DNA of 52,550 nucleotides from Janthinobacterium rivuli. Its GTDB lineage: Bacteria > Pseudomonadota > Gammaproteobacteria > Burkholderiales > Burkholderiaceae_D. The notes under the pieces were generated by a model. It did not search any database. It had not been told where the DNA came from and saw only the letters and a program-made list of their open reading frames with translations. The position numbers were made by a program, and so were the translations under genes. The stretch covers positions 1 through 52,550 of the forward strand of contig NZ_WFLJ01000028.1 of the NCBI RefSeq assembly GCF_009208735.1, in the 5' to 3' direction. This document shows positions 34,502-42,086 of the stretch, piece by piece (within the stretch, counting starts at the first letter, position 1; every line of letters starts with the position of its first letter).

Positions 34502-35368
34502 CTAGTGCGCCATCAGCACGGGGATCGTCATGCTTTGCAAGATCGTGCGCGTGACGCCGCCGAGGATGGTTTCACGCAGGCGCGAATGGCCATATGCCCC
34601 CATCACCAGCAAGTCGGCCGACAGGTCGGCCGCCTGCGACAGCAGCGCTTCGCCGATGTCGCCGCGCCGCACGCCCCCGCCATCGAGCAAATGCAGCCGC
34701 GCTTCCACGCCGTGGCGCGCCAGGTAGTGCGTCAGCTCGGCACCCGGCTGTTCGCCGTGCTCGGCGGCATGCACCTGGGCATCGAAAATGGCCACGTGGA
34801 CTTGTCCGGCACGCTGCAGCAGGGGCAGGGCGGCGCTCACGGCGCGGCTCGCTTCCTTGCTGGCGTTCCAGGAAATGAGCACATTGCGCGCGGCCGCCGG
34901 CGGCGCCAGCAGGGGCAGCGGCGGCGCATACGGCACGATCAGCACGGGGCGCCCCGAATGCAGCAGCACGTACGCGGGAAAGTCGCGCATCACGGATGGC
35001 GATTTATCCTTGGCGTTGTATTGGCTGATGACGACCAGGTCCGCATAGCGGGCCAGCAGGCTGATGCCGCCCGCCGCCTCGTCGTCGAGCACGCGCTGTT
35101 CGAACGAGGCGACGCCGGCCGCGCGCACCTGTTGCTCGAAACCGTCGAGGGAGCGCGTCGCCCGTTCGCGCAGGAAGTTCAGATGCAAGCTCAGGTTCGG
35201 GTCCGCATCGAGGTCGGGCTGGTTCTGGTACAGCAGGCGCGACACGCCCGTCAGGGCCACGCCCGTCAGGTGGCCGCCGCAAGCCTGGGCGACGCTGGCC
35301 GCCGCTTCGATGCGGGCGGCGCGCCCGGCGCTGTCGTCGATGTGGAGCAATACGGTCTTGTACGTCAT
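34502..35368 (-). CDS. universal stress protein, tandem UspA domains
   Basis: A 288-residue cytoplasmic protein with two Usp folds. The first (residues 1-148) starts TYKTVLLHIDDSAGRAARIEAA and is degenerate at its nucleotide site. The second (about 160-288) begins ARNVLISWNASKEASRAVSAALPLL and ends with LLVMGAYGHSRLRETILGGVTRTIL, which holds the G-x2-G-x9-G-S/T ATP-binding pattern (here with GHS, GG and T). This is the UspE-like tandem layout; such proteins respond to stress or low oxygen in proteobacteria. Convergent with the preceding hypothetical gene. Confidence 0.9.
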   Translation of the reverse strand: MTYKTVLLHIDDSAGRAARIEAAASVAQACGGHLTGVALTGVSRLLYQNQPDLDADPNLSLHLNFLRERATRSLDGFEQQVRAAGVASFEQRVLDDEAAGGISLLARYADLVVISQYNAKDKSPSVMRDFPAYVLLHSGRPVLIVPYAPPLPLLAPPAAARNVLISWNASKEASRAVSAALPLLQRAGQVHVAIFDAQVHAAEHGEQPGAELTHYLARHGVEARLHLLDGGGVRRGDIGEALLSQAADLSADLLVMGAYGHSRLRETILGGVTRTILQSMTIPVLMAH

Positions 35369-35414
35369 GGCCTGGCCTCTCGCTGTGGAGTAAGCCCCAT
35401 TCTGGCACAGTCAC

Positions 35415-35448
35415 GGGCAACGGCCGCGCACGCGAGCGGCCGTTGCCC
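35415..35448. terminator. strong 13-base hairpin between minus-strand genes
   Basis: GGGCAACGGCCGC (35415-35427) pairs perfectly with GCGGCCGTTGCCC (35436-35448) around an eight-base loop. It lies directly after the stop of the gene at 35456-35776 on the minus strand. Without a T-run it may be a rho-independent terminator of weak type or a 3'-end stabiliser. Confidence 0.5.
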
Positions 35449-35455
35449 CTGCCCG

Positions 35456-35776
35456 TCAGCTCATGGCAATGATGATGATGTCGGCGTCGCAGTTGCGGTA
35501 GTGAATCACGATGACGATGATGCGCCGCAATTGCGCCGCCTTTTGCGCCACGTCCGGCATGCTGCGGCTGGCCCGGTTCTTCATCGTCACCTGCACTTGC
35601 GAGGCATCGCTGACGGGGATGCCCATGGCTTTCAAGGCCGCCTTCGGATTGGCCATCAGGGCCAGCGCATGCTGTGGATCGAGCTCCGCCTGATGCACCG
35701 ATTCCACGTCGCTCATGCCGGGATTGATGTCGTTGAACAAATCCCTCAATGCTTCTGTGTCGTCCTGGATTTCCAT
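35456..35776 (-). CDS. small protein with leader-like segment and hydrophobic tail
   Basis: A 106-residue protein of unknown function. Residues about 38-65, with LMANPKAALKAMGIPVSDASQVQV, resemble the nitrile-hydratase-alpha-type leader (NHLP) used by some RiPP precursors, where an L-x-x-P-x-x-A-L-x-x-x-G-I pattern precedes a V-x-V strand. The last 22 residues are strongly hydrophobic (IIVIVIHYRN, a single Cys, DIIIIAMS). GGAGAACGCG before the ATG at 35776 defines the start. No modifying enzyme or exporter gene is adjacent, so a RiPP role is unproven; a small self-assembling or membrane protein is another option. Confidence 0.55.
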   Translation of the reverse strand: MEIQDDTEALRDLFNDINPGMSDVESVHQAELDPQHALALMANPKAALKAMGIPVSDASQVQVTMKNRASRSMPDVAQKAAQLRRIIVIVIHYRNCDADIIIIAMS

Positions 35777-35997
35777 CGCGTTCTCCGTGTGAGTCTGACC
35801 GTCAAGCAAAGTCGGCACGACTTGCCTGTCGAGGTGCCATCACCTCCTCGGTGAGTATAATTTTGATAATTTTCCTTGCATGGATGCTGCGCAGATGTAT
35901 GCAGACTCAGCCTTTGATCTGGCGCAAGGCCTGTTTCAAAAGTGCCACCTACACTTGATCCCACGCAGAACAACCATAACAAGCGGGAGAGACAGCA

Positions 35998-36744
35998 ATG
36001 AAAGAACAAAAGGTAGCGCTGGTCACGGGTGGCATGGGCGGCCTGGGCACGGCCTTGTGCCGCAGGCTGCATGCGGCGGGCTTTGCCGTCGTGGCGGCGC
36101 ATACGCCGGGCAATGCACGGGTGGCTGGCTGGCTCGACGAACAGCAATCGCAGCAGTACTATTTTCATCCGCTGGCGCTCGATGTGACCGACTTCGCCGC
36201 CTGCAGCGAAGCCGTGGCAAGCGTGCTGGCGCGGTTCGGCCGCATCGACGTGCTGGTCAACAACGCCGGCATCACGCGCGACCAGAGCATGCGCAAGATG
36301 GAATTGCCGCACTGGTCAGAAGTCATGCGCACCAATCTCGACAGCCTGTTCAACATGAGCAAGCAGGTGCTCGAGCCGATGCTGGCTAAGCGCTGGGGCC
36401 GCATCATCAATATCTCGTCCGTCAATGGCCAGAAGGGTGCGTTTGGCCAATGCAATTACGCGGCCGCCAAGGCGGGCGTGCATGGCTTCAGCAAGGCGCT
36501 GGCGCTGGAAGTGGCGCGCCACGGCATTACCGTCAACACCGTCTCGCCCGGCTACCTGCGCACGCAGATGGTGACGGCCGTGCCGGCCGATATCCTGGAA
36601 ACGAAGATCCTGCCGCAGATTCCCCTGGGCCGCCTGGGCGAGCCGGACGAGGTGGCGGCCCTGGTGGCTTACTTGGCGTCCGACGAGGCGGCGTTCGTCA
36701 CGGGCGCGAATATCGCCATCAATGGCGGACAGCACATGAGTTAG
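35998..36744 (+). CDS. phbB: acetoacetyl-CoA reductase
   Basis: A 248-residue short-chain dehydrogenase. VALVTGGMGGLGTALCRRL is the NADPH-binding glycine motif, VLVNNAGITRD the NNAG motif, and the catalytic Ser-Tyr-Lys set is in NISSVNGQKGAFGQCNYAAAKAG. The NYAAAKAG block, VSPGYLRTQMV and the C-terminal NGGQHMS are typical of PhaB/PhbB enzymes, which reduce acetoacetyl-CoA to (R)-3-hydroxybutyryl-CoA for polyhydroxybutyrate. GGGAGAGACAGCA precedes the ATG. The synthase and thiolase genes are not in the window. A small hairpin, GCAAGCG-TGG-CGCTTGC, follows the stop. Confidence 0.9.
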   Translation: MKEQKVALVTGGMGGLGTALCRRLHAAGFAVVAAHTPGNARVAGWLDEQQSQQYYFHPLALDVTDFAACSEAVASVLARFGRIDVLVNNAGITRDQSMRKMELPHWSEVMRTNLDSLFNMSKQVLEPMLAKRWGRIINISSVNGQKGAFGQCNYAAAKAGVHGFSKALALEVARHGITVNTVSPGYLRTQMVTAVPADILETKILPQIPLGRLGEPDEVAALVAYLASDEAAFVTGANIAINGGQHMS

Positions 36745-36863
36745 CAAGCGTGGCGCTTGCAGTAGGGCAATGGCAGTAGAGGAGACCCGTCCACCCAGCC
36801 GTCACGCACGATGCTGGCGGGGGACGGCAGGCAGCATGGCAGTCACGCTGGGAAACAGGGGGC

Positions 36864-36888
36864 AGGGCAGCGATGCCTTGCCCTTTGT
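36864..36888. terminator. possible terminator between convergent phbB and dksA-like genes
   Basis: AGGGCA (36864-36869) pairs with TGCCCT (36879-36884), followed by TTGTTGTTG on the plus strand. The loop is large and the stem short, so this is a weak call. Confidence 0.4.
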
Positions 36889-36898
36889 TGTTGCGCAG

Positions 36899-37279
36899 TC
36901 ATGGTAGCCCGCGCCGGGCTTTTTCCAGCCGCGTCTGGCAATCGATGCACAGGCGCGCTTCGGGACGCGCGTTCAGGCGCGACAGGCCGATGGCTTCGCC
37001 ACAGTTGTCGCACAGGCCGTAACTGCCATCGGCAAACTTGGCCAGCGCCTGCTTGATGATGGCCAGCTGCGCCACGTTGTGCTCGGCCGCTTCGCTGACG
37101 AGGGCGTTCAAGGTGCGCACGCTGGCATTGTCGGCCGGCGAGGCTTCGATTTCATTGAGCAAGGAGGCGCGCGCGTCCGCTTCGGCCGCTTCGTTCTCGA
37201 TCTGTTCCAGCAGTGCCAGCTTGCGTTGCTCCAGCACGCCCTGCAGGCGCTGCAGCTGGTCTTGCGGCAATCCATTCAT
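36899..37279 (-). CDS. DksA/TraR-type C4 zinc finger protein
   Basis: A 126-residue protein. A coiled-coil N-terminal region (QDQLQRLQGVLEQRKLALLEQIENEAAEADARA) is followed by a zinc finger with C-D-N-C and C-I-D-C (CxxC-x17-CxxC) in GLCDNCGEAIGLSRLNARPEARLCIDCQTRLEKA. DksA-type proteins enter the RNA polymerase secondary channel and modulate transcription, often with ppGpp; this one is shorter than DksA and closer to the TraR/YbiI group. Three starts are possible (GTG 37288, ATG 37285, ATG 37279); the last has the best distance from GAGGGG. Confidence 0.85.
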   Translation of the reverse strand: MNGLPQDQLQRLQGVLEQRKLALLEQIENEAAEADARASLLNEIEASPADNASVRTLNALVSEAAEHNVAQLAIIKQALAKFADGSYGLCDNCGEAIGLSRLNARPEARLCIDCQTRLEKARRGLP

Positions 37280-37388
37280 GGCCATCACCCCTCGGGAATC
37301 TCTCCTATATGGTAGTCCAGGATGGGCGGTTCTGCTTGCGCTACTACCCGCGCCGCGTTTGACGCGGCGCAGGCTGGCAGCGGCCGTT

Positions 37389-37805
37389 CTATGCTGGCTC
37401 TTTCAGGCAGTTGACCATCCAGGCCACGCCGAACTGGTCTTTCAGCATGCCGAAGCGCTTGGCCCAGAACGTTTCCTCCAGCGGCATCTGGACCTTGCCG
37501 TCACGCGCCAGCGCCGCGAAGACCTGTTCCGCCTCCTCCGGCGTCTCGACGGTCAGGCAGATCGCGCTGCCGCTCATGCCCTTGGCGCCCTCGTCGCAGC
37601 CGCCGTCCGAGCCCATCAGCATGGTGGGCCCCAGCTGCACGGAGCCGTGCATGATCTTGTCATACCAGTCTTCCTTGACTTGCTCCTGGGCCGGCGAGCC
37701 CCGATACGGCATCAGGCACAGGTCCGTGCCATGCAGGTGCTGGCGGTAGTATTCCAGCGCCTGCGCGCAGTTTCCATCGAATTGCAAATACGGTTCGATA
37801 CGCAT
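37389..37805 (-). CDS. PhnB-like / VOC family protein
   Basis: A 138-residue protein of the vicinal oxygen chelate superfamily in its PhnB-like branch. It has the paired beta-alpha-beta-beta-beta pattern: IEPYLQFDGNCAQALEYYRQHL, then HGSVQLGPTMLMGSD and SAICLTVETPEEAEQVFAAL, and the closing FWAKRFGMLKDQFGVAWMVN, which is diagnostic for this group. The biochemical role of these proteins is mostly unknown; the metal ligands of true glyoxalases are not fully kept. It stands alone. Confidence 0.88.
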   Translation of the reverse strand: MRIEPYLQFDGNCAQALEYYRQHLHGTDLCLMPYRGSPAQEQVKEDWYDKIMHGSVQLGPTMLMGSDGGCDEGAKGMSGSAICLTVETPEEAEQVFAALARDGKVQMPLEETFWAKRFGMLKDQFGVAWMVNCLKEPA

Positions 37806-37888
37806 ATTGGCCTCCTCTGGTCATCGCCCCGCAGGCACGATTGCCAGGCGGGGACGTCCCAGTATAGGCGCTTGCCAGCCGATTTCAA

Positions 37889-38350
37889 TCAGTCCGGCGC
37901 CATCTCTTGCAGCCGCTCACGCACCTTTCCCAGGGTGCCGAGGATGCGCTCGGGATTGCCGGCGAGGACGGCGCTGCCCAGGTGCAACAAGCTCGTCGCC
38001 AGGCTGATCCAGTGCCGCACGTCGTCGTTGCGGGCGATGCGCAGGCGCACCGTGTCGAGCAGTCCGCTGAGCTGGCGCTGCGCCGTGTCCAGGCCCGCCA
38101 CCGTGTGCCCGGCGGCATCGGCATACAGCTGGTTGGCTTGCTGGCGCAAGGCCACTTCCAGCGCGAAGACGGCTTGCGCCTGGCTGTGGCTGATGCCATT
38201 TTCGCCCTGACTGGCGCGCTTGCGGATGGCGCGCATGACGGCGCCGTGCAGGGTGACGGCCGCCTGCGACAGGCTGTCTGCCAGTTGCTCGACGCGCATG
38301 GCGCTGCTGAGAGCAGCCTCGCGCCGTTCGCTGCTTACCGATCCGTCCAT
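37889..38350 (-). CDS. hypothetical helical protein, operon with lipoprotein
   Basis: A 153-residue, almost wholly helical soluble protein without signal peptide. SSERREAALSSAMRVEQLADSLSQAAVTL starts a long heptad-like helix, and LYADAAGHTVAGLDTAQRQLSGLLDTVRLRIARNDDVRHWISLATSLLHLGSAVL forms another. The stop end reads GKVRERLQEMAPD. It begins 16 bases inside the end of the lipoprotein gene on the same strand, so the two are coupled. No family is recognised. A role together with the lipoprotein in the envelope is an inference from position only. Confidence 0.7.
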   Translation of the reverse strand: MDGSVSSERREAALSSAMRVEQLADSLSQAAVTLHGAVMRAIRKRASQGENGISHSQAQAVFALEVALRQQANQLYADAAGHTVAGLDTAQRQLSGLLDTVRLRIARNDDVRHWISLATSLLHLGSAVLAGNPERILGTLGKVRERLQEMAPD

Positions 38351-39036
38351 CTTGCCTCCGTGGTGGTGAGGGCGGCGGCGAGCCGGGCGTGTTCGCGCGC
38401 CAGTGCCGCCAGTTGCCGGCGCGTCAGCGTATGGCGCAGGCCAAACAGCCGGAATTCCTCGGTTTTGCTTTGCTGCATGTTTTTCGCCAGCACGGCCAGC
38501 AGGGCTTGCAGCGGCGCGTCGCCATCGTGCAGCACTTGCCCCAGGTGCGCCTGTTGGCTGGCCGCGCCGCCCAGGCGCGACAGTTGCTGCAGCAACAGCG
38601 TGTAGGCGCTCACATGGCGGTCGTCGATGCCGCTGCCGGGCCAGGCGCGGATGGCGGCGCCGGCGCCGGCCAGTTCCGGCTGCACCTCATACGCATCGGC
38701 ATCGGCCAGACGGCCCAGCGCCTGCAGGTACAGGCGCACGGCCTGCGCCAGGCGCGCGACATCGGCCTGCGCGGCGCGGCGTTGCGCATCGAGCAGGCGT
38801 TCGCGCGCGTCTTCGGCGGGTGACAGGTAGGGGCGGGCGCGCTGGTAGGTGTCCACGTGGCGCTCCGACAACTCGCTGAAGGCGGTCACGGCACCGGTGC
38901 CGGCGGCCAGGGCGCGCACTTGCGCCAGCTCGGGGCGCGCGGTGGCGCAGCCGCACAGTACGATAGCCAGGCAGAGGTGCAGATGGCCAGGGAACAGCCG
39001 CAGGGCGCGGCGATGGCGGGCGGGCAGGGCGGACAC
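38335..39036 (-). CDS. hypothetical lipoprotein
   Basis: A 233-residue protein with a basic N-terminus, a hydrophobic stretch LHLCLAIVLCGC and a lipobox ending at Cys30 (LCGC). The mature part is helical and rich in Ala, Arg and Leu (SELSERHVDTYQRARPYLSPAEDARERLLDAQRRAAQADVARLAQAVRLYLQALG). It resembles no family I know. It is the first gene of a two-gene unit with the helical protein at 37889. The N-terminal 10 residues before the hydrophobic part are longer than usual; a later start cannot be excluded. Confidence 0.7.
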   Translation of the reverse strand: MSALPARHRRALRLFPGHLHLCLAIVLCGCATARPELAQVRALAAGTGAVTAFSELSERHVDTYQRARPYLSPAEDARERLLDAQRRAAQADVARLAQAVRLYLQALGRLADADAYEVQPELAGAGAAIRAWPGSGIDDRHVSAYTLLLQQLSRLGGAASQQAHLGQVLHDGDAPLQALLAVLAKNMQQSKTEEFRLFGLRHTLTRRQLAALAREHARLAAALTTTEARWTDR

Positions 39037-39124
39037 GTCACCTCTCGACAGAAAATACTGTATGGAAAGGTATTGTCGTGCCGGTCCGCGCCGCCCGCCT
39101 TGTGCGGGCGCAAGCGCGCTGCGA

Positions 39125-39934
39125 TCAGGCGCCCGGCGTGCCAGCGATGGCCGCCGTGCCTGTCAATTGCTCGCGCCAGCCCAGGCCCGCCACCGTGTCG
39201 CTGGCGGGACGGTATTCGCAGCCGACCCAGCCAGCGTAGCCGACCTGGTCGAGCAGCTTGAACACATGCCGGTAGTTGATCTCGCCCGTGCCCGGTTCGT
39301 GGCGGCCCGGCGTGTCGGCGATCTGGATGTGGCGGATCAGCGGCAGCAGGGCGCGGATGGTGTTGCTCAGCTCGCCCTCCATGCGTTGCATGTGATAAAT
39401 GTCGTACTGCAGGAACACATTGCTGCGCTGGCAGTCGGCGATGATGTCGGCCGCCTGCTGGCTATGGTTGAGAAAGTAACCTGGCATGTCGTAGCGGTTG
39501 ATCGGCTCGATCAGCACGTTGATGCCATGCGGACGGCAGGCGTCGGCCGCATATTGCAGGTTGCCGATCAGGCTTTGCCGCGCCCGTTCCAGGCTCATGC
39601 CGGGCGGCACGATGCCGGACATGCAGTGCAGCTGTTTCGCCCCGAGTGCCAGCGCGTAATTGAGCGCCAACTGCACGTTCGTGCGGAATTCGTCGCCACG
39701 GCGCGGATCGCAGGCGATGCCCCGCTCGCCGTGTTCCCAGTCGCCGGGCGGGAAGTTGAAGACGGCCAGCTGCAGATGGTGGCGCTCCAGCCGCATGGCG
39801 ATCTGGCGCGCCTCGACGGCATAGGGGAAAAGAAATTCGACGGCATCGAAGCCCGCTTCCCTGGCGGCGGCAAAGCGGTCGAGGAAGGGCAGTTCGGTAA
39901 ACATCATGCTGAGGTTGGCAGCGAAGTTCGGCAT
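39125..39934 (-). CDS. hyi: hydroxypyruvate isomerase (Hyi/OtnI family)
   Basis: A 269-residue TIM-barrel enzyme of the xylose-isomerase-like superfamily. The N-terminus PNFAANLSMMFTELPFLDRFAAAREAGFDAVEFLFPY is diagnostic for the Hyi/OtnI group. Metal-binding acids are in LLIEPINRYDMPGYFLN, NVFLQYDIYHMQRMEG, and HIQIADTPGRHEPGTGEINY, and the final Glu in GWVGCEYRP. The family converts hydroxypyruvate to tartronate semialdehyde, or isomerises 2-oxo-tetronates. No glyoxylate carboligase or tartronate semialdehyde reductase gene is adjacent, so the exact substrate is open. Confidence 0.88.
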   Translation of the reverse strand: MPNFAANLSMMFTELPFLDRFAAAREAGFDAVEFLFPYAVEARQIAMRLERHHLQLAVFNFPPGDWEHGERGIACDPRRGDEFRTNVQLALNYALALGAKQLHCMSGIVPPGMSLERARQSLIGNLQYAADACRPHGINVLIEPINRYDMPGYFLNHSQQAADIIADCQRSNVFLQYDIYHMQRMEGELSNTIRALLPLIRHIQIADTPGRHEPGTGEINYRHVFKLLDQVGYAGWVGCEYRPASDTVAGLGWREQLTGTAAIAGTPGA

Positions 39935-39999
39935 GGCAGTACGCAGGTGAGGATGATGGACACTATCCTAGCCCAAATCGGCAAATGGTGGCGTGCATG

Positions 40000-40037
40000 A
40001 AAAAACCGTTCCAGAAGCAAGTCCTGGAACGGTTTTT
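40000..40037. terminator. bidirectional terminator between hyi and rhlE
   Basis: AAAAACCGTTCCAG (40001-40014) and CTGGAACGGTTTTT (40024-40037) form a 14-base perfect stem with terminal A and T runs, around a nine-base loop. On the minus strand it ends the rhlE transcript; on the plus strand there is no gene directly upstream. Confidence 0.85.
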
Positions 40038-40065
40038 ATTCCTGCGATACGCTTACCAGCGGGTA

Positions 40066-41436
40066 TTAGCGGCCGCGGCCGCCGGAGCGATGCGACGCCG
40101 CCGAACGCGGCGCATTGCCGCTGCGGTTGCCGCCGCCACCGCCGCCGGCCGGGCCGGCGCTGCGTGGCTTGGCGCCGCTGCCGCCGGTTTTCACGCGCAC
40201 CACGGCGCCGGCTGGCGCGCGGCTGTTGTTGCGGTGGCCGCCGGTGCCGCTGCGCAATTGCACAGGCTGGGCGCGGGCGTTCAGGTCCGGCTCGAAGCCC
40301 GGAATCACTTCACGCGGCAGGGTTTGCTTGATCAGCTTTTCGATGTCTTTCAACATTTCGTGCTCATCCACGCAGACCAGCGACACGGCTTCGCCCTTGG
40401 CGCCGGCGCGGCCCGTGCGGCCGATACGGTGCACATAGTCTTCCGGAATGTTCGGCAAGTCGTAGTTGACGACGTGCGGCAACTGGTCGATATCGATGCC
40501 GCGCGCGGCGATGTCGGTGGCGACCAGCACTTGCAGGGTGCCATCCTTGAACTCGGACAGCGCGCGCGTGCGCGCCGACTGGCTCTTGTTGCCGTGGATG
40601 GCCAGGGCGCCGATGCCGTCCGCGCCCAGCTGCTCGACCAGTTTATTGGCGCCATGCTTGGTGCGCGTAAAGACCAGCACTTGCGTCCAGTTGTTCGACT
40701 TGATCAGGTAAGACAGCATCGGGTGCTTCTTGTCGCGGTCGACCGGATGGATCTTTTGCTTGATCACTTCCACGGTCGAATTGCGGCGCGCCACCTCGAT
40801 CATGGCCGGTTTGTTCAGCAAGCCGTCGGCCAGGGCCTTGATCTCTTCCGAGAACGTGGCCGAGAACAGCAGGTTCTGGCGTTTCGGCGGCAGCACGGCC
40901 AGCACTTTCTTGATGTCGCGGATGAAACCCATGTCGAGCATGCGGTCGGCTTCGTCGAGGATCAGGATTTCCACTTTCGACAGGTCGACCGTGCCCTGAC
41001 CCATGTGGTCCAGCAAGCGGCCCGGCGTGGCGACGAGGATGTCGACGCCATGCTTGAGCTGCTTGATTTGCGGGTTGATGCCGACGCCGCCGAAGATCAC
41101 GGTCGAGTTCAATTTGGTGTACTTGCTGTAGGCGCGCACGCTTTCCTCGACCTGCGCGGCGAGTTCGCGCGTCGGTGCCAGGATCAGGGCGCGGATCGGG
41201 CGCGTCGAGGTGTTGCTGGTGATGGATGCGCCATTGGCGTCCGTCGACAGGCGGTGCAGCACGGGCAGGGTGAAGCCGGCCGTCTTGCCGGTACCGGTCT
41301 GTGCGCCGGCCAGCAAGTCGCCGCCAGCCAGCACGGCGGGAATCGCCTGCGACTGGATGGGGGTAGGCACGGTGTAGCCGTGTTCGGTAACGGCACGTAC
41401 GATAGCGTCGGACAATCCGAGGGAGGAAAAGGACAT
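40066..41436 (-). CDS. rhlE: DEAD-box RNA helicase RhlE
   Basis: A 456-residue ATP-dependent RNA helicase. Starting MSFSSLGLSDAIVRAVTEHGYTVPTPIQSQAIP (Q motif), it has motif I AQTGTGKT, motif Ia APTRELA, motif II LDEADRMLDMG, motif III FSATFS and motif VI HRIGRTGRAG. A basic, glycine- and arginine-rich tail of about 70 residues (GGGGGNRSGN, SHRSGGRGR) ends the chain, as in RhlE-type proteins acting on ribosome assembly and cold-sensitive RNA. The ATG at 41436 has a weak ribosome site but is the family start; the longer frame upstream runs through the divergent control region. Confidence 0.93.
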   Translation of the reverse strand: MSFSSLGLSDAIVRAVTEHGYTVPTPIQSQAIPAVLAGGDLLAGAQTGTGKTAGFTLPVLHRLSTDANGASITSNTSTRPIRALILAPTRELAAQVEESVRAYSKYTKLNSTVIFGGVGINPQIKQLKHGVDILVATPGRLLDHMGQGTVDLSKVEILILDEADRMLDMGFIRDIKKVLAVLPPKRQNLLFSATFSEEIKALADGLLNKPAMIEVARRNSTVEVIKQKIHPVDRDKKHPMLSYLIKSNNWTQVLVFTRTKHGANKLVEQLGADGIGALAIHGNKSQSARTRALSEFKDGTLQVLVATDIAARGIDIDQLPHVVNYDLPNIPEDYVHRIGRTGRAGAKGEAVSLVCVDEHEMLKDIEKLIKQTLPREVIPGFEPDLNARAQPVQLRSGTGGHRNNSRAPAGAVVRVKTGGSGAKPRSAGPAGGGGGGNRSGNAPRSAASHRSGGRGR

Positions 41437-41705
41437 GGTAACTTTATTGTGAGATCGGCCTGTCGCCATCGTGAGGCGCCAGTCGCAGGCAATCAGATTA
41501 GGGGTCGAAAGACAGCGGCAAGGGGACTGGTCATATGTGCCGCACACGCGAAGTATAACAGCCTGGCAAAAAAGCGTTCCAACTGTTTCAAGTTTGCAAG
41601 GCCAGGAGCGGGCAGGCTGGCCTTGCGACATGTGTCGCAAGTTTCGCTTGCGCGCATGTGACGCATGTCGCATAATTGGTTCATTCGTCACATGAGGGGA
41701 TTTCC
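41437..41705. promoter_or_regulatory. control region between rhlE and the blaI-like gene with operator-like palindromes
   Basis: TTGCGACA-TG-TGTCGCAA at 41623-41640 is a perfect 8-2-8 palindrome. CATGTGACG (41655-41663) and CGTCACATG (41686-41694) are a second perfect nine-base pair; its right arm ends just before the GAGGGG ribosome site of the repressor gene. A related GCATGTCGCA lies between them. CAAGGCCAG/CTGGCCTTG (41597-41605, 41617-41625) is a further hairpin. The position suggests autoregulation by the BlaI-type repressor, although its sites differ from the known TACA-N-ATGTA type. Confidence 0.5.
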
Positions 41706-42083
41706 ATGGCCACGCCATCCGTTACCGAATTATCATTATTGAAAGCCTTGTGGAAAGACCACCCGCTGTCCGCGCGCGAACTGCACGCCCGCGTCGAGGA
41801 AGAGCTGGGGTGGTCGTTTTCATCCACGCGCAAGACGCTCGAACGCATGCTGGACAAGGGCATGCTGCTGCAGCGCAGCGTGCATGGCGTGCTCGTGTAT
41901 GAGGCGAACGTGGACAAGGTGGCGACCCTGGCCGCGTTTGCCCACGACTTTGGCCGGCGCGTGATGGAAATCGACAGTCCCTTGCCGGTCAGTATGTTTA
42001 CAGGCAGCAAACTGGTGGACCAGCAGGAACTGGTGGCGCTGGAGCAGCTGCTGCAGGACTGGCCGCTCGAGGGAAAGGAATAA
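41706..42083 (+). CDS. BlaI/MecI/CopY-family transcriptional repressor
   Basis: A 125-residue winged-helix repressor. VTELSLLKALWKDHPLSARELHARVEEELGWSFSSTRKTLERMLDKGMLLQRSVHGVLVYEANV is the BlaI-type domain, with recognition helix around SSTRKTLERMLDKG. The C-terminal dimerisation part is shorter than in BlaI and contains LPVSMFTGSKLVDQQELVALEQLL. GAGGGG before the ATG at 41706 fixes the start. The gene is three bases from the M56-M23 metallopeptidase gene, the classical repressor/sensor-protease pair in which the protease cleaves the repressor after signal. Confidence 0.9.
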   Translation: MATPSVTELSLLKALWKDHPLSARELHARVEEELGWSFSSTRKTLERMLDKGMLLQRSVHGVLVYEANVDKVATLAAFAHDFGRRVMEIDSPLPVSMFTGSKLVDQQELVALEQLLQDWPLEGKE

Positions 42084-42086
42084 GCG

